Positions 29,523 through 38,336 of a stretch of 64,000 bases of DNA are shown here, in pieces. The position numbers and the translations under genes are program-made. Under the pieces are notes generated by a model. That model did no database searches. It worked only from the letters and a program-made list of their open reading frames with translations, and was not told the DNA's origin. Numbering within the stretch: position 1 is the first letter of the stretch; each line of letters opens with the position of its first letter. The DNA lies in the NCBI RefSeq assembly GCF_031846645.1, contig NZ_JAVRHN010000008.1:1-64000 (forward strand), in the 5' to 3' direction. Origin of the DNA: Autumnicola psychrophila. Its GTDB lineage: Bacteria > Bacteroidota > Bacteroidia > Flavobacteriales > Flavobacteriaceae.

Positions 29523-30899
29523 ATGAGAAATTTTTTAATCCTATCAATAATACTGTTTCTTTCAAACTTAGTGTCCGGGCAACATGATGATAACGCCCGA
29601 AATGATGGCATTCAAGAGATTGTAGAAAGAATAGAACTTCCTACAATTCCCGAATTTTCTGTTTCTGTACTGGATTTTGGTGCTAAAGGGGATTCTTTAG
29701 CCAATAATAAAGAGGCTTTTGATAAAGCAATGAGCGCTATAAAGAAAAATGGTGGAGGAACCATTATTGTGCCTAAAGGCGTTTATACCATTAACGGACC
29801 TATACACTTTGTTAGTAATGTGAACTTAAAATTAGAAACTGGAGCGAGATTAAAATTTGGCTCTAATCCCAAAGATTATCCGCTGGTGCTTACCAGTTGG
29901 GAGGGTACTATGCTCTACAACTACAGTCCTATGATTTATGGAATAGATTTAGAAAATATAGCTATCACGGGGAAAGGGACAATAGATGGAGAAGCAAAGG
30001 ATTCCTGGGCAAATTGGAAAGAGCTTCAGGAAGAAGACCAGTTATTGAGCAGGGAAATGAATCATAAAGGTGTGCCTGTAAAAGAAAGAATATTTGGGGA
30101 AGGACATTTTCTGAGGCCACAGCTAATTCAGTTTGTGAATTCTGAAAATATCTTAATCGAAGATATTACGATAGAAGATTCACCATTTTGGTGTCTGCAT
30201 CTTTTAAAATGTAATAGTGCTACATTAAGAAGTCTAAAATATGATGCTCATAATTATAACAATGATGGTATTGACCTGGAGTATTCGCGGGATGTATTAA
30301 TAGAAAATGTAAAGTTCGATAATGGTGACGACAATCTTGCTATTAAGGCTGGAAGAGATCACGAAGGTCGTTCAAATTCAGATCAGGCTTCACAGAATAT
30401 TGTTATGAGAAATTGTCTTCTGAAAGGTTTGCACGGAGTAGTCATTGGAAGTGAAATGTCTGCAGGAGTGAAAAACATTTTTGTCGATAACTGCAAGGCA
30501 TGGGGTGACTTAAAAAGAGGGATATACTTTAAGACAAATCCTGATAGAGGTGGATATATGAAAGATATCTATATCAGCAATATTGAACTGGGAAGGGTAG
30601 AAGACCTTTTCTTTATCACTGCAAACTACCATGGAGAGGGTGAAGGTTTTAATTCAAAGATCTCTGATATTTTTATTAATAATGTTTCATCTGAAGAAGC
30701 TACGGGAACTGCGATAGTGATTGAAGGATATAAGGACAGTAAAGTTGAGGATGTGAAACTGACCAATATTAACGTAAAGAAGGCAAATAATGCCATTACC
30801 ATAAAAAATACTGAAAATGTGACTTTTGAAGGGGTGATTATTGGAGAGGAAGCGGGAGTGCCGACTACTGCGACTAAAGAAGAGGTAACCAAATTTTGA
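29523..30899 (+). CDS. GH28-family polygalacturonase-like enzyme 1
   Basis: A 458-aa protein with a type I signal peptide (MRNFLILSIILFLSNLVSGQ). The beta-helix begins SVSVLDFGAKGDSLANNKEAF. GH28 active-site blocks are present in order: NNDGIDLEYS (~245), NGDDNLAIKAG (~266), GLHGVVIGSE (~302) and RGIYFKT (~332). The usual GHG is LHG here, keeping the histidine but not the preceding glycine. GH28 enzymes hydrolyse alpha-1,4-galacturonosyl links with inversion. Signal peptide without a T9SS tail suggests periplasmic action on imported oligomers. It precedes a terminator and the convergent LacI regulator. Confidence 0.92.
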   Translation: MRNFLILSIILFLSNLVSGQHDDNARNDGIQEIVERIELPTIPEFSVSVLDFGAKGDSLANNKEAFDKAMSAIKKNGGGTIIVPKGVYTINGPIHFVSNVNLKLETGARLKFGSNPKDYPLVLTSWEGTMLYNYSPMIYGIDLENIAITGKGTIDGEAKDSWANWKELQEEDQLLSREMNHKGVPVKERIFGEGHFLRPQLIQFVNSENILIEDITIEDSPFWCLHLLKCNSATLRSLKYDAHNYNNDGIDLEYSRDVLIENVKFDNGDDNLAIKAGRDHEGRSNSDQASQNIVMRNCLLKGLHGVVIGSEMSAGVKNIFVDNCKAWGDLKRGIYFKTNPDRGGYMKDIYISNIELGRVEDLFFITANYHGEGEGFNSKISDIFINNVSSEEATGTAIVIEGYKDSKVEDVKLTNINVKKANNAITIKNTENVTFEGVIIGEEAGVPTTATKEEVTKF

Positions 30900-30950
30900 T
30901 GCCTTCGCTGGGTACGAGAAGTATTTTATATATGTTTTATAGATGAAATG

Positions 30951-30978
30951 ACCCGGTTAAGCCGGGTTTATTTTTTTC
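30951..30978 (+). terminator. Terminator between GH28 and the convergent lacI-type gene
   Basis: ACCCGG-TTAAG-CCGGGT hairpin followed by TTATTTTTTT on the plus strand, 51 bp after the GH28 stop. Confidence 0.85.
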
Positions 30979-31052
30979 TTCACCCGTGGGAATTCAGGAA
31001 AGTAGGGTCTCTTTTGGTCTTACAACCTGATATTTGAAGCTGTAGACTAGCG

Positions 31053-32105
31053 TTACCGATTCTCAGCCTGCACTTTCAAAGAACTTCTATCAGAAGAATC
31101 TCTCACGAATAATCCAGGAGGGAGTACCACTTTCTTCTCAATAGTTAAAGTTTGATTTTCCTGTACCTGTTCTAAAAATACCTGTGCAGCAATCTTTCCC
31201 ATAAGCTGCGGAGTCTGATCTATAGAGGTTATCGGTAACTCCATATATTTAGTAAATGGTTCGTTACTAAAACCTGCAACACACACATCTTCAGGGACTC
31301 TTATTTTTCTGTTCTTAAGTTCCTGAATAGCACCAAGGGCAACATAGTCACCGGCAGCAAAAATAGCATCGGGTTTTATTTCCAGATCCCATAACTGGGC
31401 AACAGCCTCTATCCCAGATTCAATTTTACTATTAGCTTTAATCACATACTCCGGCACATATTCAAGTCCGTGCTCTTCAAGTGCGGCACAGTAACCTTCG
31501 TGCCGATATTTGTAAATTTCGAGATTGCTCTCCCCAGATAAATGAGCAATGCGTCTGCAGCCTTGCTGGATGAGGTGTTCTGTAACCATAAATCCTGCCT
31601 TAAAATCATCTATAACTACTGAACTTACGCCTGGCATTTCCATTTTCCTGTCAAAAAATACAAGAGGCGTATTTTCTTCAAGAACTTTCTTTATGTGATC
31701 TGAATTCTGGGTAGTTTTTGACACAGACATAAAAATACCATCAATTTGGGTATTTAAAAGAGTATTTATTTGTTCCACCTCATTACCAGCTTCTTCATGA
31801 GACTGGCAAATAATAACGTGATATCCGTGTGGTCGAAGTTCTTCTTCAATTCCTCTAATTACAGAGGAAAAGAAACTACGATTAATATAGGGAACGATTA
31901 CGCCTATATTATTTGTTCTGCCACTTTTTAAAGCCTGTGCGAGACGGTTTTGTTTATAGTTCATTTCCGCTGCAGTCTTGGCAACCAATTCCCGTGTTTT
32001 TAAACTTATTTTTGGATTCTGGTTCAGCGCCCTGGATACCGTCGCGGCGCTTACATTTAATTTTTTTGAAATATCGTATATAGTAACTTTTTCTTTTCCG
32101 CTCAT
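31053..32105 (-). CDS. LacI/GalR-family transcriptional regulator, probable regulator of the pectin locus
   Basis: A 350-aa regulator. The N-terminal helix-turn-helix (VTIYDISKKLNVSAATVSRA, residues ~6-27) with its hinge (TAAEMNYKQNRLAQALKSGR) is typical of LacI proteins. Residues ~60-345 are a periplasmic-binding-protein-like effector domain (NIGVIVPYINRSFFSSVIRG, GIFMSVSKTTQN, PLVFFDRKMEMPGVSSVVID, DAIFAAGDYVALGA, ITSIDQTPQLMGKIAA). It would bind a palindromic operator and release it on binding a sugar acid or similar breakdown product. Four near-identical candidate operators lie in the window, one of them (32283-32294) in the intergenic region it shares with the CE8 gene, so autoregulation is possible. 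Repressor against activator role is not decided by sequence. Confidence 0.93.
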   Translation of the reverse strand: MSGKEKVTIYDISKKLNVSAATVSRALNQNPKISLKTRELVAKTAAEMNYKQNRLAQALKSGRTNNIGVIVPYINRSFFSSVIRGIEEELRPHGYHVIICQSHEEAGNEVEQINTLLNTQIDGIFMSVSKTTQNSDHIKKVLEENTPLVFFDRKMEMPGVSSVVIDDFKAGFMVTEHLIQQGCRRIAHLSGESNLEIYKYRHEGYCAALEEHGLEYVPEYVIKANSKIESGIEAVAQLWDLEIKPDAIFAAGDYVALGAIQELKNRKIRVPEDVCVAGFSNEPFTKYMELPITSIDQTPQLMGKIAAQVFLEQVQENQTLTIEKKVVLPPGLFVRDSSDRSSLKVQAENR

Positions 32106-32439
32106 TATTTTGTTAAGGTTGAAATAGATTCGCTTAAATTAGACAGCTGGAGAAAATTAATCAGCTCGTTAGTATTTAGATAATTACCTCGCCCATGCTA
32201 GAATTGCCGTCAATTAGTAATTTATAATTTGTTTAAAAATAATGATTTTTTTGTGTTAATGAGCAAAAACATATATATTAACGCAATCGATTACAAAATT
32301 TTTTACGCCTGGTTTTCGGTTGAATTTCAAGAATGATGTGAAGATAATAAAAGATTTAGTTATCAGTGGGAAATGAAAGACGTTCATCTTAAAGGAAACT
32401 ATTCACGTGCAACGTTCTAATAAAATTAGTTTAAAACAT
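32106..32439. promoter_or_regulatory. Divergent control region between lacI-type gene and CE8
   Basis: 334 bp without a gene. It contains operator candidate site 3 and AT-rich sequence, and serves both the minus-strand regulator and the plus-strand CE8/GH28/LamG unit. Confidence 0.6.
32283..32294. promoter_or_regulatory. LacI-type operator candidate, site 3 (lacI/CE8 intergenic)
   Basis: GCAATCGATTAC, identical to site 2. It is 178 bp from the regulator start and 146 bp from the CE8 start. Confidence 0.65.
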
Positions 32440-33495
32440 ATGAAGAAAAAATCCTTAGTATTTTTTTTCCTGATTGTAAATGTGGGTTTATTTGTTTTTG
32501 CCGGTGTTCGGACTAATAATAACTGGTTGGGCAGTAAAAACCTTCAGTCTGTTAATAGTTTTATTCCTAAAAGTGAATTTCACTTTTTAGTAGCTAAAGA
32601 TGGTTCTGGAGATTTTATTACTGTTCAGCAGGCAATAAATGCTGTTCCCGATTTTAGAAAAATTACAACCACAATATATATTAAAGAAGGAGTTTATAAA
32701 GAAAAGCTCATTCTCCCTACATCCAAAACAAATGTTACTTTTATAGGAGAAAATAAAGAAACTACCATTCTTACTTATGATGATTACTCAAAAAAACTCA
32801 ATAGGTTTGGGGAGGAAATGGGCACAACTGGATCTTCTTCCTTTTTTGTTTTTGGCAGCGACTTTACAGCCCGAAGTCTTACTTTTGAAAATACTTCGGG
32901 TCCTGTAGGACAGGCAGTAGCAGTTCGGGTGGATGGTGATCGGGTAATTTTTGAGAATTGCAGGTTTCTTGGTTTTCAGGATACATTATATCCACATGGG
33001 CGCAATAGCCGTCAATATTATAAGAACTGTTATATCGAAGGTACGACCGATTTCATTTTTGGCTGGTCCACAGCGGTTTTTGAAGATTGTGAAATCTATT
33101 CCAAAGATGGAGGTCATTACATCACGGCGGCTTCCACTGACAAGGATACTCCTTTTGGATTTATTTTTATAAACTGCAAACTCACTGGCGATGCTTCCAA
33201 AGAAGAAGTTTATCTAGGTAGGCCCTGGCGTGAATTTGCACAAACGGTATTTCTTAATACCAGAATGGGAGATCATATAAAAAAAGATGGCTGGCATAAC
33301 TGGAATAAACCTGAAGCTGAAGACAACGCTTTTTATGCCGAATTTGCTTCCGAAGGACCGGGGGCAGCTGCGGAGGAGAGAGTGGAATGGGCACATCAAC
33401 TTACACCCCAACAAGCTAAGAAATATTCAGTGGAAAATATTTTAAAAGGGGAGGATAACTGGACCCCAAATAAGAGTAAGGAATTAAATAACTAA
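32440..33495 (+). CDS. CE8 pectin methylesterase 1
   Basis: The ATG at 32440 is chosen because it opens a signal-anchor sequence (MKKKSLVFFFLIVNVGLFVF); an in-frame GTG at 32407 is less likely. The ~351-aa product is a beta-helix pectinesterase. It starts VAKDGSGDFITVQQAINAVP and carries the catalytic blocks GFQDTLY (~180), TTDFIFG (~204) and YLGRPWREFAQTVFLN (~259, with the active-site arginine). CE8 enzymes remove methyl esters from homogalacturonan and so open it to lyases and GH28. It lies divergent from the LacI regulator behind operator site 3 and 45 bp ahead of a GH28 gene in the same orientation. Confidence 0.94.
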   Translation: MKKKSLVFFFLIVNVGLFVFAGVRTNNNWLGSKNLQSVNSFIPKSEFHFLVAKDGSGDFITVQQAINAVPDFRKITTTIYIKEGVYKEKLILPTSKTNVTFIGENKETTILTYDDYSKKLNRFGEEMGTTGSSSFFVFGSDFTARSLTFENTSGPVGQAVAVRVDGDRVIFENCRFLGFQDTLYPHGRNSRQYYKNCYIEGTTDFIFGWSTAVFEDCEIYSKDGGHYITAASTDKDTPFGFIFINCKLTGDASKEEVYLGRPWREFAQTVFLNTRMGDHIKKDGWHNWNKPEAEDNAFYAEFASEGPGAAAEERVEWAHQLTPQQAKKYSVENILKGEDNWTPNKSKELNN

Positions 33496-33540
33496 AAGTT
33501 TTTTATAAAAATTTTCACCTAAAAATTAATTTTACCAACT

Positions 33541-34992
33541 ATGAATTTAAACAAATTTAATTACAAAGTTTTACTTATATGCCTGCTCCTGGGAGGCTTA
33601 TATTCCTGTAAAAACAATTCAGGAGAAAAAGAAACTGCAGCTGTCGAAAATTCCGAAATAGCAGATCCCTGGGATGAGGCAGATGAGATCATTAAGAATA
33701 TTATCGTCCCCACGTTTCCTGACACTACCTTTAATGTTCAGGATTATGGTGCGGTAGCAGATGGGACTACAAACAACTCTCAGGCTTTTGCAGATGCTAT
33801 TGCTGCATGTAGTGAAGATGGGGGCGGGAAAGTTATTGTTCCTTCAGGAAAGTACCTATCAGGTCCTATTCATCTTAAAAGCAATGTCAATTTTCACTTA
33901 GAAGACGGTGCAGAAATCCTTTTTTCCACCAACACAAGTGATTATTTACCTGTGGTACATACTTCCTACGAAGGGATGGAAATGATGGATTATTCACCGC
34001 TTATCTATGCCTACCAACAAGAAAATATTGCGGTTACTGGCAAAGGAACTTTTAACGGCCAGGCCGGTAATGATAATTGGTGGCCATGGAGTGGCGCAGA
34101 ACGCTATGGTTTTAAAGAAGGGGACCAAAATCAGCGTGATGAGCATAATTTGCCCAGGCTGAGCAAAATGGTAGAAGACGGAGTTGCTGTTGAGGACAGG
34201 GTTTTTGGAGAAGGTCATCAGTTCAGGCCTACATTTTTTGAACCTTTTGAATGTAGTAATGTCTTAATTAAAGATGTAAAATTCATTAATGCGCCGTTTT
34301 GGGTTATGCATCCAATAAAATCCAATAATGTTACTGTAGATGGAGTGACCGTGGAGAGCCACGGGCCTAATAATGATGGTTGTAACCCGGAGTACAGTAA
34401 AAATGTGCATATCAAAAATTGCCTATTTGACACGGGTGATGATTGTATTGCCATAAAATCTGGACGTGATAATGACGGAAGACGAGTTGGAATTAAAAGT
34501 GAAAATATCATTGTTGAAGATTGTATTATGAAAGACGGACATGGCGGAGTGGTAATGGGAAGTGAAATCTCTGGTGGTGTGAGTAATGTTTTTGTTAGAA
34601 ACTGCGAAATGAACAGCCCAAATCTAGATCGTGCTATCAGGATTAAAACCAATACCAGGCGTGGAGGAACTATAGAGAATATTTATGTAAAAAATATCGA
34701 AGTTGGACAGGTAAAAGAAGCTGTTCTAAAAATAAATACTCATTATGCTATTTACGATAATCAGGAAGGGGAATTTATGCCGGTAATCAGGAATATTTAT
34801 CTTGAAGATATTAATGTTGAAAACGGAGGAGAGTATGGGATCCTGATAAGAGGAAGGGAAGAATCACCTGTTGCAAATGTGAATCTTACTAATGTTCATA
34901 TTAAAAATGCTGAAACTCCTTTGTTAGTAGAAAATGCCGAAAAAATTTCTTTTGAAAATGTCACTATAAACGGGAAGGAAATCACTAATTAG
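33541..34992 (+). CDS. GH28-family polygalacturonase lipoprotein 2
   Basis: A 483-aa lipoprotein with lipobox C23 (GGLYSCKNN). After a linker the GH28 beta-helix opens FNVQDYGAVADGTTNNSQAF. Active-site blocks are NNDGCNPEYS (~276), DTGDDCIAIKSG (~297), DGHGGVVMGSE (~333) and RAIRIKT (~367), which is the canonical GH28 set with the adjacent aspartates, GHG and RIK. It hydrolyses polygalacturonate or rhamnogalacturonan-type backbones; the substrate cannot be separated by sequence alone. It follows CE8 by 45 bp in one operon, which fits demethylation followed by hydrolysis. Confidence 0.94.
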   Translation: MNLNKFNYKVLLICLLLGGLYSCKNNSGEKETAAVENSEIADPWDEADEIIKNIIVPTFPDTTFNVQDYGAVADGTTNNSQAFADAIAACSEDGGGKVIVPSGKYLSGPIHLKSNVNFHLEDGAEILFSTNTSDYLPVVHTSYEGMEMMDYSPLIYAYQQENIAVTGKGTFNGQAGNDNWWPWSGAERYGFKEGDQNQRDEHNLPRLSKMVEDGVAVEDRVFGEGHQFRPTFFEPFECSNVLIKDVKFINAPFWVMHPIKSNNVTVDGVTVESHGPNNDGCNPEYSKNVHIKNCLFDTGDDCIAIKSGRDNDGRRVGIKSENIIVEDCIMKDGHGGVVMGSEISGGVSNVFVRNCEMNSPNLDRAIRIKTNTRRGGTIENIYVKNIEVGQVKEAVLKINTHYAIYDNQEGEFMPVIRNIYLEDINVENGGEYGILIRGREESPVANVNLTNVHIKNAETPLLVENAEKISFENVTINGKEITN

Positions 34993-34993
34993 T

Positions 34994-35073
34994 GATTTAA
35001 AACTAACAGTTTTAAATCAGCAATTATTTAACTTCTGAAGCTGGAGAATTATGTTTTTTTAGTGATTCTCCAG
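34994..35073 (+). terminator. Hairpins after GH28 2, possible terminator or 3' end processing site
   Basis: An 11-bp AT stem GATTTAAAACT/AGTTTTAAATC (34994-35018) is followed by a 9-bp stem CTGGAGAAT/ATTCTCCAG (35041-35073). Neither has a T tail after the stem; the second has a run of seven T inside its loop. Confidence 0.4.
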
Positions 35074-35126
35074 TCTCAGAAAATATATTAAGTTTTAAAA
35101 AAAAACAGTTGTTAAAAACAATTATA

Positions 35127-35792
35127 ATGAATATTCTCTTTTTCAGAAGAATTTCCCTTTTCTATTTTTTATGTTGTTTATTTCTCTTTTCCTGTGCTAG
35201 TTCATCAGAAAAAGCTGAGATATGGAAAATAAATTCTGTTAGTGAAATAGGAGGAAACCCCACAGATGTAGTTGGAAATCCTAATATAGTCAAGACGGAA
35301 GCAGGAGGAGCAGTGGAATTCGACGGTAAAAAAGATGGTTTGTTAGTAGATAAGAATCCCATTGTCGGTTTGAATAATTTTAGTATTGAAGTAGATTTTA
35401 AACCTTTCAATGGCTATCCCGAAAATAATGAGCAACGTTTTTTACACATCCAGGATCCTGAAAACGAAGCCAGAAGAATTTTAATTGAGCTTCGGCTTAA
35501 TTCCAGGAACGAATGGTATGGCGACTGGTTTATAAAAACAGAAAATCAAGATCTCGCTCTTATAGACTCTACATTAACTCATCCTGTAAATGAATGGGCC
35601 ACGATAAGGCTAACTTATGAAAATGGGCAAATGAAGGGGTTCGTCAATGGAAAGCAGCAGCTAACCGGCGATATTGAATATTTACCTATAGGTGAAAACG
35701 GAAGGGTTTCCATTGGAACAAGAATGGATAAACGATCGTGGTTTAAAGGACTGATAAAAGAGGTAAGATTTTCAGAACAAGCTTCAACTTAA
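35127..35792 (+). CDS. LamG/concanavalin-A-like domain lipoprotein
   Basis: The ATG at 35127 opens a lipoprotein signal with lipobox C23 (LFLFSCASS); an upstream in-frame TTG at 35109 is less convincing. The ~222-aa protein is one laminin-G-like beta-sandwich: AVEFDGKKDGLLVDKNPIVG, NFSIEVDFKPFNGYP, FLHIQDPENEARRILIELRL, WATIRLTYENGQMKGFVNGK and GRVSIGTRMDKRSWFKGLIK. The last segment is the typical edge strand of the family. The fold binds or cleaves glycans; no catalytic pair can be assigned. Similar small LamG lipoproteins occur beside CE8 and GH28 genes in pectin loci, so a surface or periplasmic pectin-binding role is inferred. Confidence 0.8.
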   Translation: MNILFFRRISLFYFLCCLFLFSCASSSEKAEIWKINSVSEIGGNPTDVVGNPNIVKTEAGGAVEFDGKKDGLLVDKNPIVGLNNFSIEVDFKPFNGYPENNEQRFLHIQDPENEARRILIELRLNSRNEWYGDWFIKTENQDLALIDSTLTHPVNEWATIRLTYENGQMKGFVNGKQQLTGDIEYLPIGENGRVSIGTRMDKRSWFKGLIKEVRFSEQAST

Positions 35793-35904
35793 GGATGTAG
35801 CGGGATGAATTGTTTCTTGTATAGATTTTTATAACAATTGTTAGGAATAATATATCTTTTCTGATAATTTTTTTGCTTTAAATAGCTCAATAGTGTATGT
35901 TTGT

Positions 35905-35916
35905 GTAATCGATTAC
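35905..35916. promoter_or_regulatory. LacI-type operator candidate, site 4 (upstream of GH105 1)
   Basis: GTAATCGATTAC, identical to site 1, 103 bp ahead of the GH105 start. It is followed by ATTACAGTAGG rather than the ATTGTTAAAG shared by sites 1 and 2. Confidence 0.65.
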
Positions 35917-36018
35917 ATTACAGTAGGTTGTAATTTTTTCGCAAACGATGTAGCTTTAGTATTGACTTCGCACTAAACCAGCGGACGTTGTATTTACAAT
36001 TTTTTAATATCTTATGTT

Positions 36019-37284
36019 ATGACAATAAATAAAATCATCCCCTCAATTTGGCAGTTATCGGCCTTGTTAATGGTATTAATCTTCTCCGGGACCACCATTG
36101 GATGTAAGGGTAAAGAAGATGCTTCAGATAAAGCAGAATTAAAGGAATCAGCAATGGGTGCAGAGGATCAGAAAAGATACTCCGCCTGGATGGCAGATTC
36201 AGAAATAAAAAGAAATCCTGAAGGATGGACACTCGATTTTAACGAGAAACCTAAATGGGAATATACCCATGGTCTTATTATGACAGCAATGGAGAAAGTC
36301 CATGAGGAAACAGGAGAGGAAAAATACTTGAATTATATTAAGAACTTCGCAGATTTTATGGTAGAAGAAGATGGAGACATTAAAACCTACAAAAAATCTG
36401 ATTATAATATCGATCGTGTGCAAGGCGGAAGATTTTTAATTGGGCTTTATGAAGAAACCGATAAAGAAAAGTACAGGCTTGCGATTGAAGAATTAAGAGA
36501 TCAAATGCGTGAACATCCCCGCACCTCCGAAGGCGGATTCTGGCATAAGAAAATTTATCCTTATCAAATGTGGCTGGACGGCTTGTATATGGGATCCACC
36601 TTCCTGGCCCGTTATGCAGAAGAATTTGACGAATCTAAACTTTTTGATGATGTTGCCAACCAATTTTACCTCATAGATAAATACACCTATACTGAAGATA
36701 CAGGACTTTATCATCACGCCTGGGATGAAAGTAAAGAGCAGCGATGGGCAGATCCTGAAACCGGTCTTTCCTCAAATTACTGGGGACGGAGTATTGGCTG
36801 GTTAAGTATGGCTGTGGTGGACGTTCTGGATTACATGCCAGAGGATCATCCAAAAAGAGATGAATTGGTGGAAATAGCTCAGAAAATTGCGGATGGGATC
36901 GTAAGATATCAGGATGAAGATACAGGCGTCTGGTACCAGGTGCTGGATCAGGGAACCAGAGAAGGAAATTACCTCGAAGCTTCTGCATCCAGTATGTACG
37001 CTTACTTTTTGTTAAAGGGAGTTGACGAAGGTTATCTTGACGCAAAGTACAGGGAAGATGGTATTGAAGCTTATGAGGGTATTCTGGAGCAATTTATTAG
37101 AAAAGATGATGATGGAAGCATTAGTTTAACTGATGTAAATGGTGTTGCTGGTTTAGGAGGTGATCCTTATCGTGATGGTTCCTATGAATATTATGTGAAT
37201 GAAATAATCAGGGACAACGACCCTAAAGGTGTAGGGCCATTTATTCTTGCTTCTCTTGAATATGAAGACCTGAAACAGGAATAA
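36019..37284 (+). CDS. GH105 unsaturated galacturonyl/rhamnogalacturonyl hydrolase 1
   Basis: A 421-aa lipoprotein with lipobox C29 (GTTIGCKGK). The rest is an (alpha/alpha)6 barrel of the GH105/GH88 type: WEYTHGLIMTAMEKVHEETG, NIDRVQGGRFLIGLYEET, GGFWHKKIYPYQMWLDGLYM with the catalytic-type aspartate near residue 185, LYHHAWDESKEQRWAD, WGRSIGWLSMAVVDVLDYMP, GTREGNYLEASASSMYAYFL and AGLGGDPYRDGSYEYYVNE. GH105 enzymes hydrate the unsaturated uronic acid left at the non-reducing end by lyases, releasing it. It is the first gene of a long operon behind operator site 4 and is a paralogue of the gene at 38337. Confidence 0.93.
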   Translation: MTINKIIPSIWQLSALLMVLIFSGTTIGCKGKEDASDKAELKESAMGAEDQKRYSAWMADSEIKRNPEGWTLDFNEKPKWEYTHGLIMTAMEKVHEETGEEKYLNYIKNFADFMVEEDGDIKTYKKSDYNIDRVQGGRFLIGLYEETDKEKYRLAIEELRDQMREHPRTSEGGFWHKKIYPYQMWLDGLYMGSTFLARYAEEFDESKLFDDVANQFYLIDKYTYTEDTGLYHHAWDESKEQRWADPETGLSSNYWGRSIGWLSMAVVDVLDYMPEDHPKRDELVEIAQKIADGIVRYQDEDTGVWYQVLDQGTREGNYLEASASSMYAYFLLKGVDEGYLDAKYREDGIEAYEGILEQFIRKDDDGSISLTDVNGVAGLGGDPYRDGSYEYYVNEIIRDNDPKGVGPFILASLEYEDLKQE

Positions 37285-37323
37285 AGCTTTATTTTTATCA
37301 AGAATCACCAAAATATAAATAAT

Positions 37324-38334
37324 ATGAAATTTAAAAATGGAATTGTACTGGTAGCTATCACTTCTGTAATGGCTTTTTCCTGTAAAGACAATAAGGAGCA
37401 ACCGCAAACAGAACTTCAGGAGGAAGCTGTTAAAGAAGCTGATCGTGAGACATATGCTGAACTTTCTGTTAAAACAGGAGGTCAATGGGAAGGAAGAGAA
37501 TACAAAGGAGGAACTTTTGAAAATGTTCAGGAAATAACACTACCTGAAGATCATACGGACCATTCTTATTATATCCGCTATGAAGGGCCGGGATGGGAAA
37601 ATAGTCAGGTAGGTTATAGGTTATATCTGGATTGGAGAAATGCCATTGATATCTTCGGAAAAAAAGTAGATTCCCTGGTGTTGCCTTATGTTGGACAGGA
37701 TAATTTTGACTCTTACCATGAAGAAGCACCGTGGGGTCAGGATATTCTTAAGGCTGGTAACTCCCTTGGAATTGGTGGTTACGGAAGATATATGAATGAT
37801 ACCGTAGCACATTTCAGAAATGTGCAAAGTACCCATGCAGAGGTAAGTAATTCAGCGAATAGCTCTTCCGTAGAAATAACTTATGAAGGTTGGGAAACTG
37901 GTGACAAAGTAATCGACCTCGACGCGAAACTTGCTATTTATCCAGATGGCCGTTACACCCGGGTAGAGCTATCTCCTTCCGAAGAAATTGAAGGCTTAAC
38001 TACAGGTATTGTGAAATTTGAGGATGTTCCGTTGATGCAGAAAGAAAGTGAAGCCGGTAACTGGGCTTACATTGCCACTTACGGTACCCAGACCTTGGTC
38101 AATGATGAAGATAAACTGGGAATGGCTATTTTTTATAAAAAGAACCAGTTGGAGCAACAATTAGAAGGGCCAGATGATCATTTACTGGTTTTCAATTCCA
38201 CATCAGATAAAGTAACTTATTACCTTCTTGGTGCCTGGGAACAGGAAAAAGGAGGAATCATTAGTGAAGAGGCATTTATTTCGAATCTCGATGAACTGCT
38301 GAACAAGTTAGATTCTAACGATAATCTTCAATAG
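37324..38334 (+). CDS. DUF4861-family lipoprotein
   Basis: A 336-aa lipoprotein with lipobox C20 (VMAFSCKDN). The body matches the DUF4861 family that is recurrent in pectin and ulvan-type loci: TYAELSVKTGGQWEGREYKG, DHTDHSYYIRYEGPGWENSQ, VGYRLYLDWRNAIDIFGKKV, DILKAGNSLGIGGYGRYMND, EITYEGWETGDKVIDLDAKL and FNSTSDKVTYYLLGAWEQEK. It is predicted all-beta. No activity is firmly established as far as I know; an auxiliary or hydrolase role on uronic-acid oligomers is suggested by its neighbours. It sits 39 bp after one GH105 gene and 2 bp before the other, so it is tightly co-expressed with them. Confidence 0.85.
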   Translation: MKFKNGIVLVAITSVMAFSCKDNKEQPQTELQEEAVKEADRETYAELSVKTGGQWEGREYKGGTFENVQEITLPEDHTDHSYYIRYEGPGWENSQVGYRLYLDWRNAIDIFGKKVDSLVLPYVGQDNFDSYHEEAPWGQDILKAGNSLGIGGYGRYMNDTVAHFRNVQSTHAEVSNSANSSSVEITYEGWETGDKVIDLDAKLAIYPDGRYTRVELSPSEEIEGLTTGIVKFEDVPLMQKESEAGNWAYIATYGTQTLVNDEDKLGMAIFYKKNQLEQQLEGPDDHLLVFNSTSDKVTYYLLGAWEQEKGGIISEEAFISNLDELLNKLDSNDNLQ

Positions 38335-38336
38335 CA

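Noticed and set aside
35041..35073. CTGGAGAAT/ATTCTCCAG hairpin as a standard terminator
   Set aside because: The T run lies in the loop, not after the stem; listed only as a possible 3' end element.
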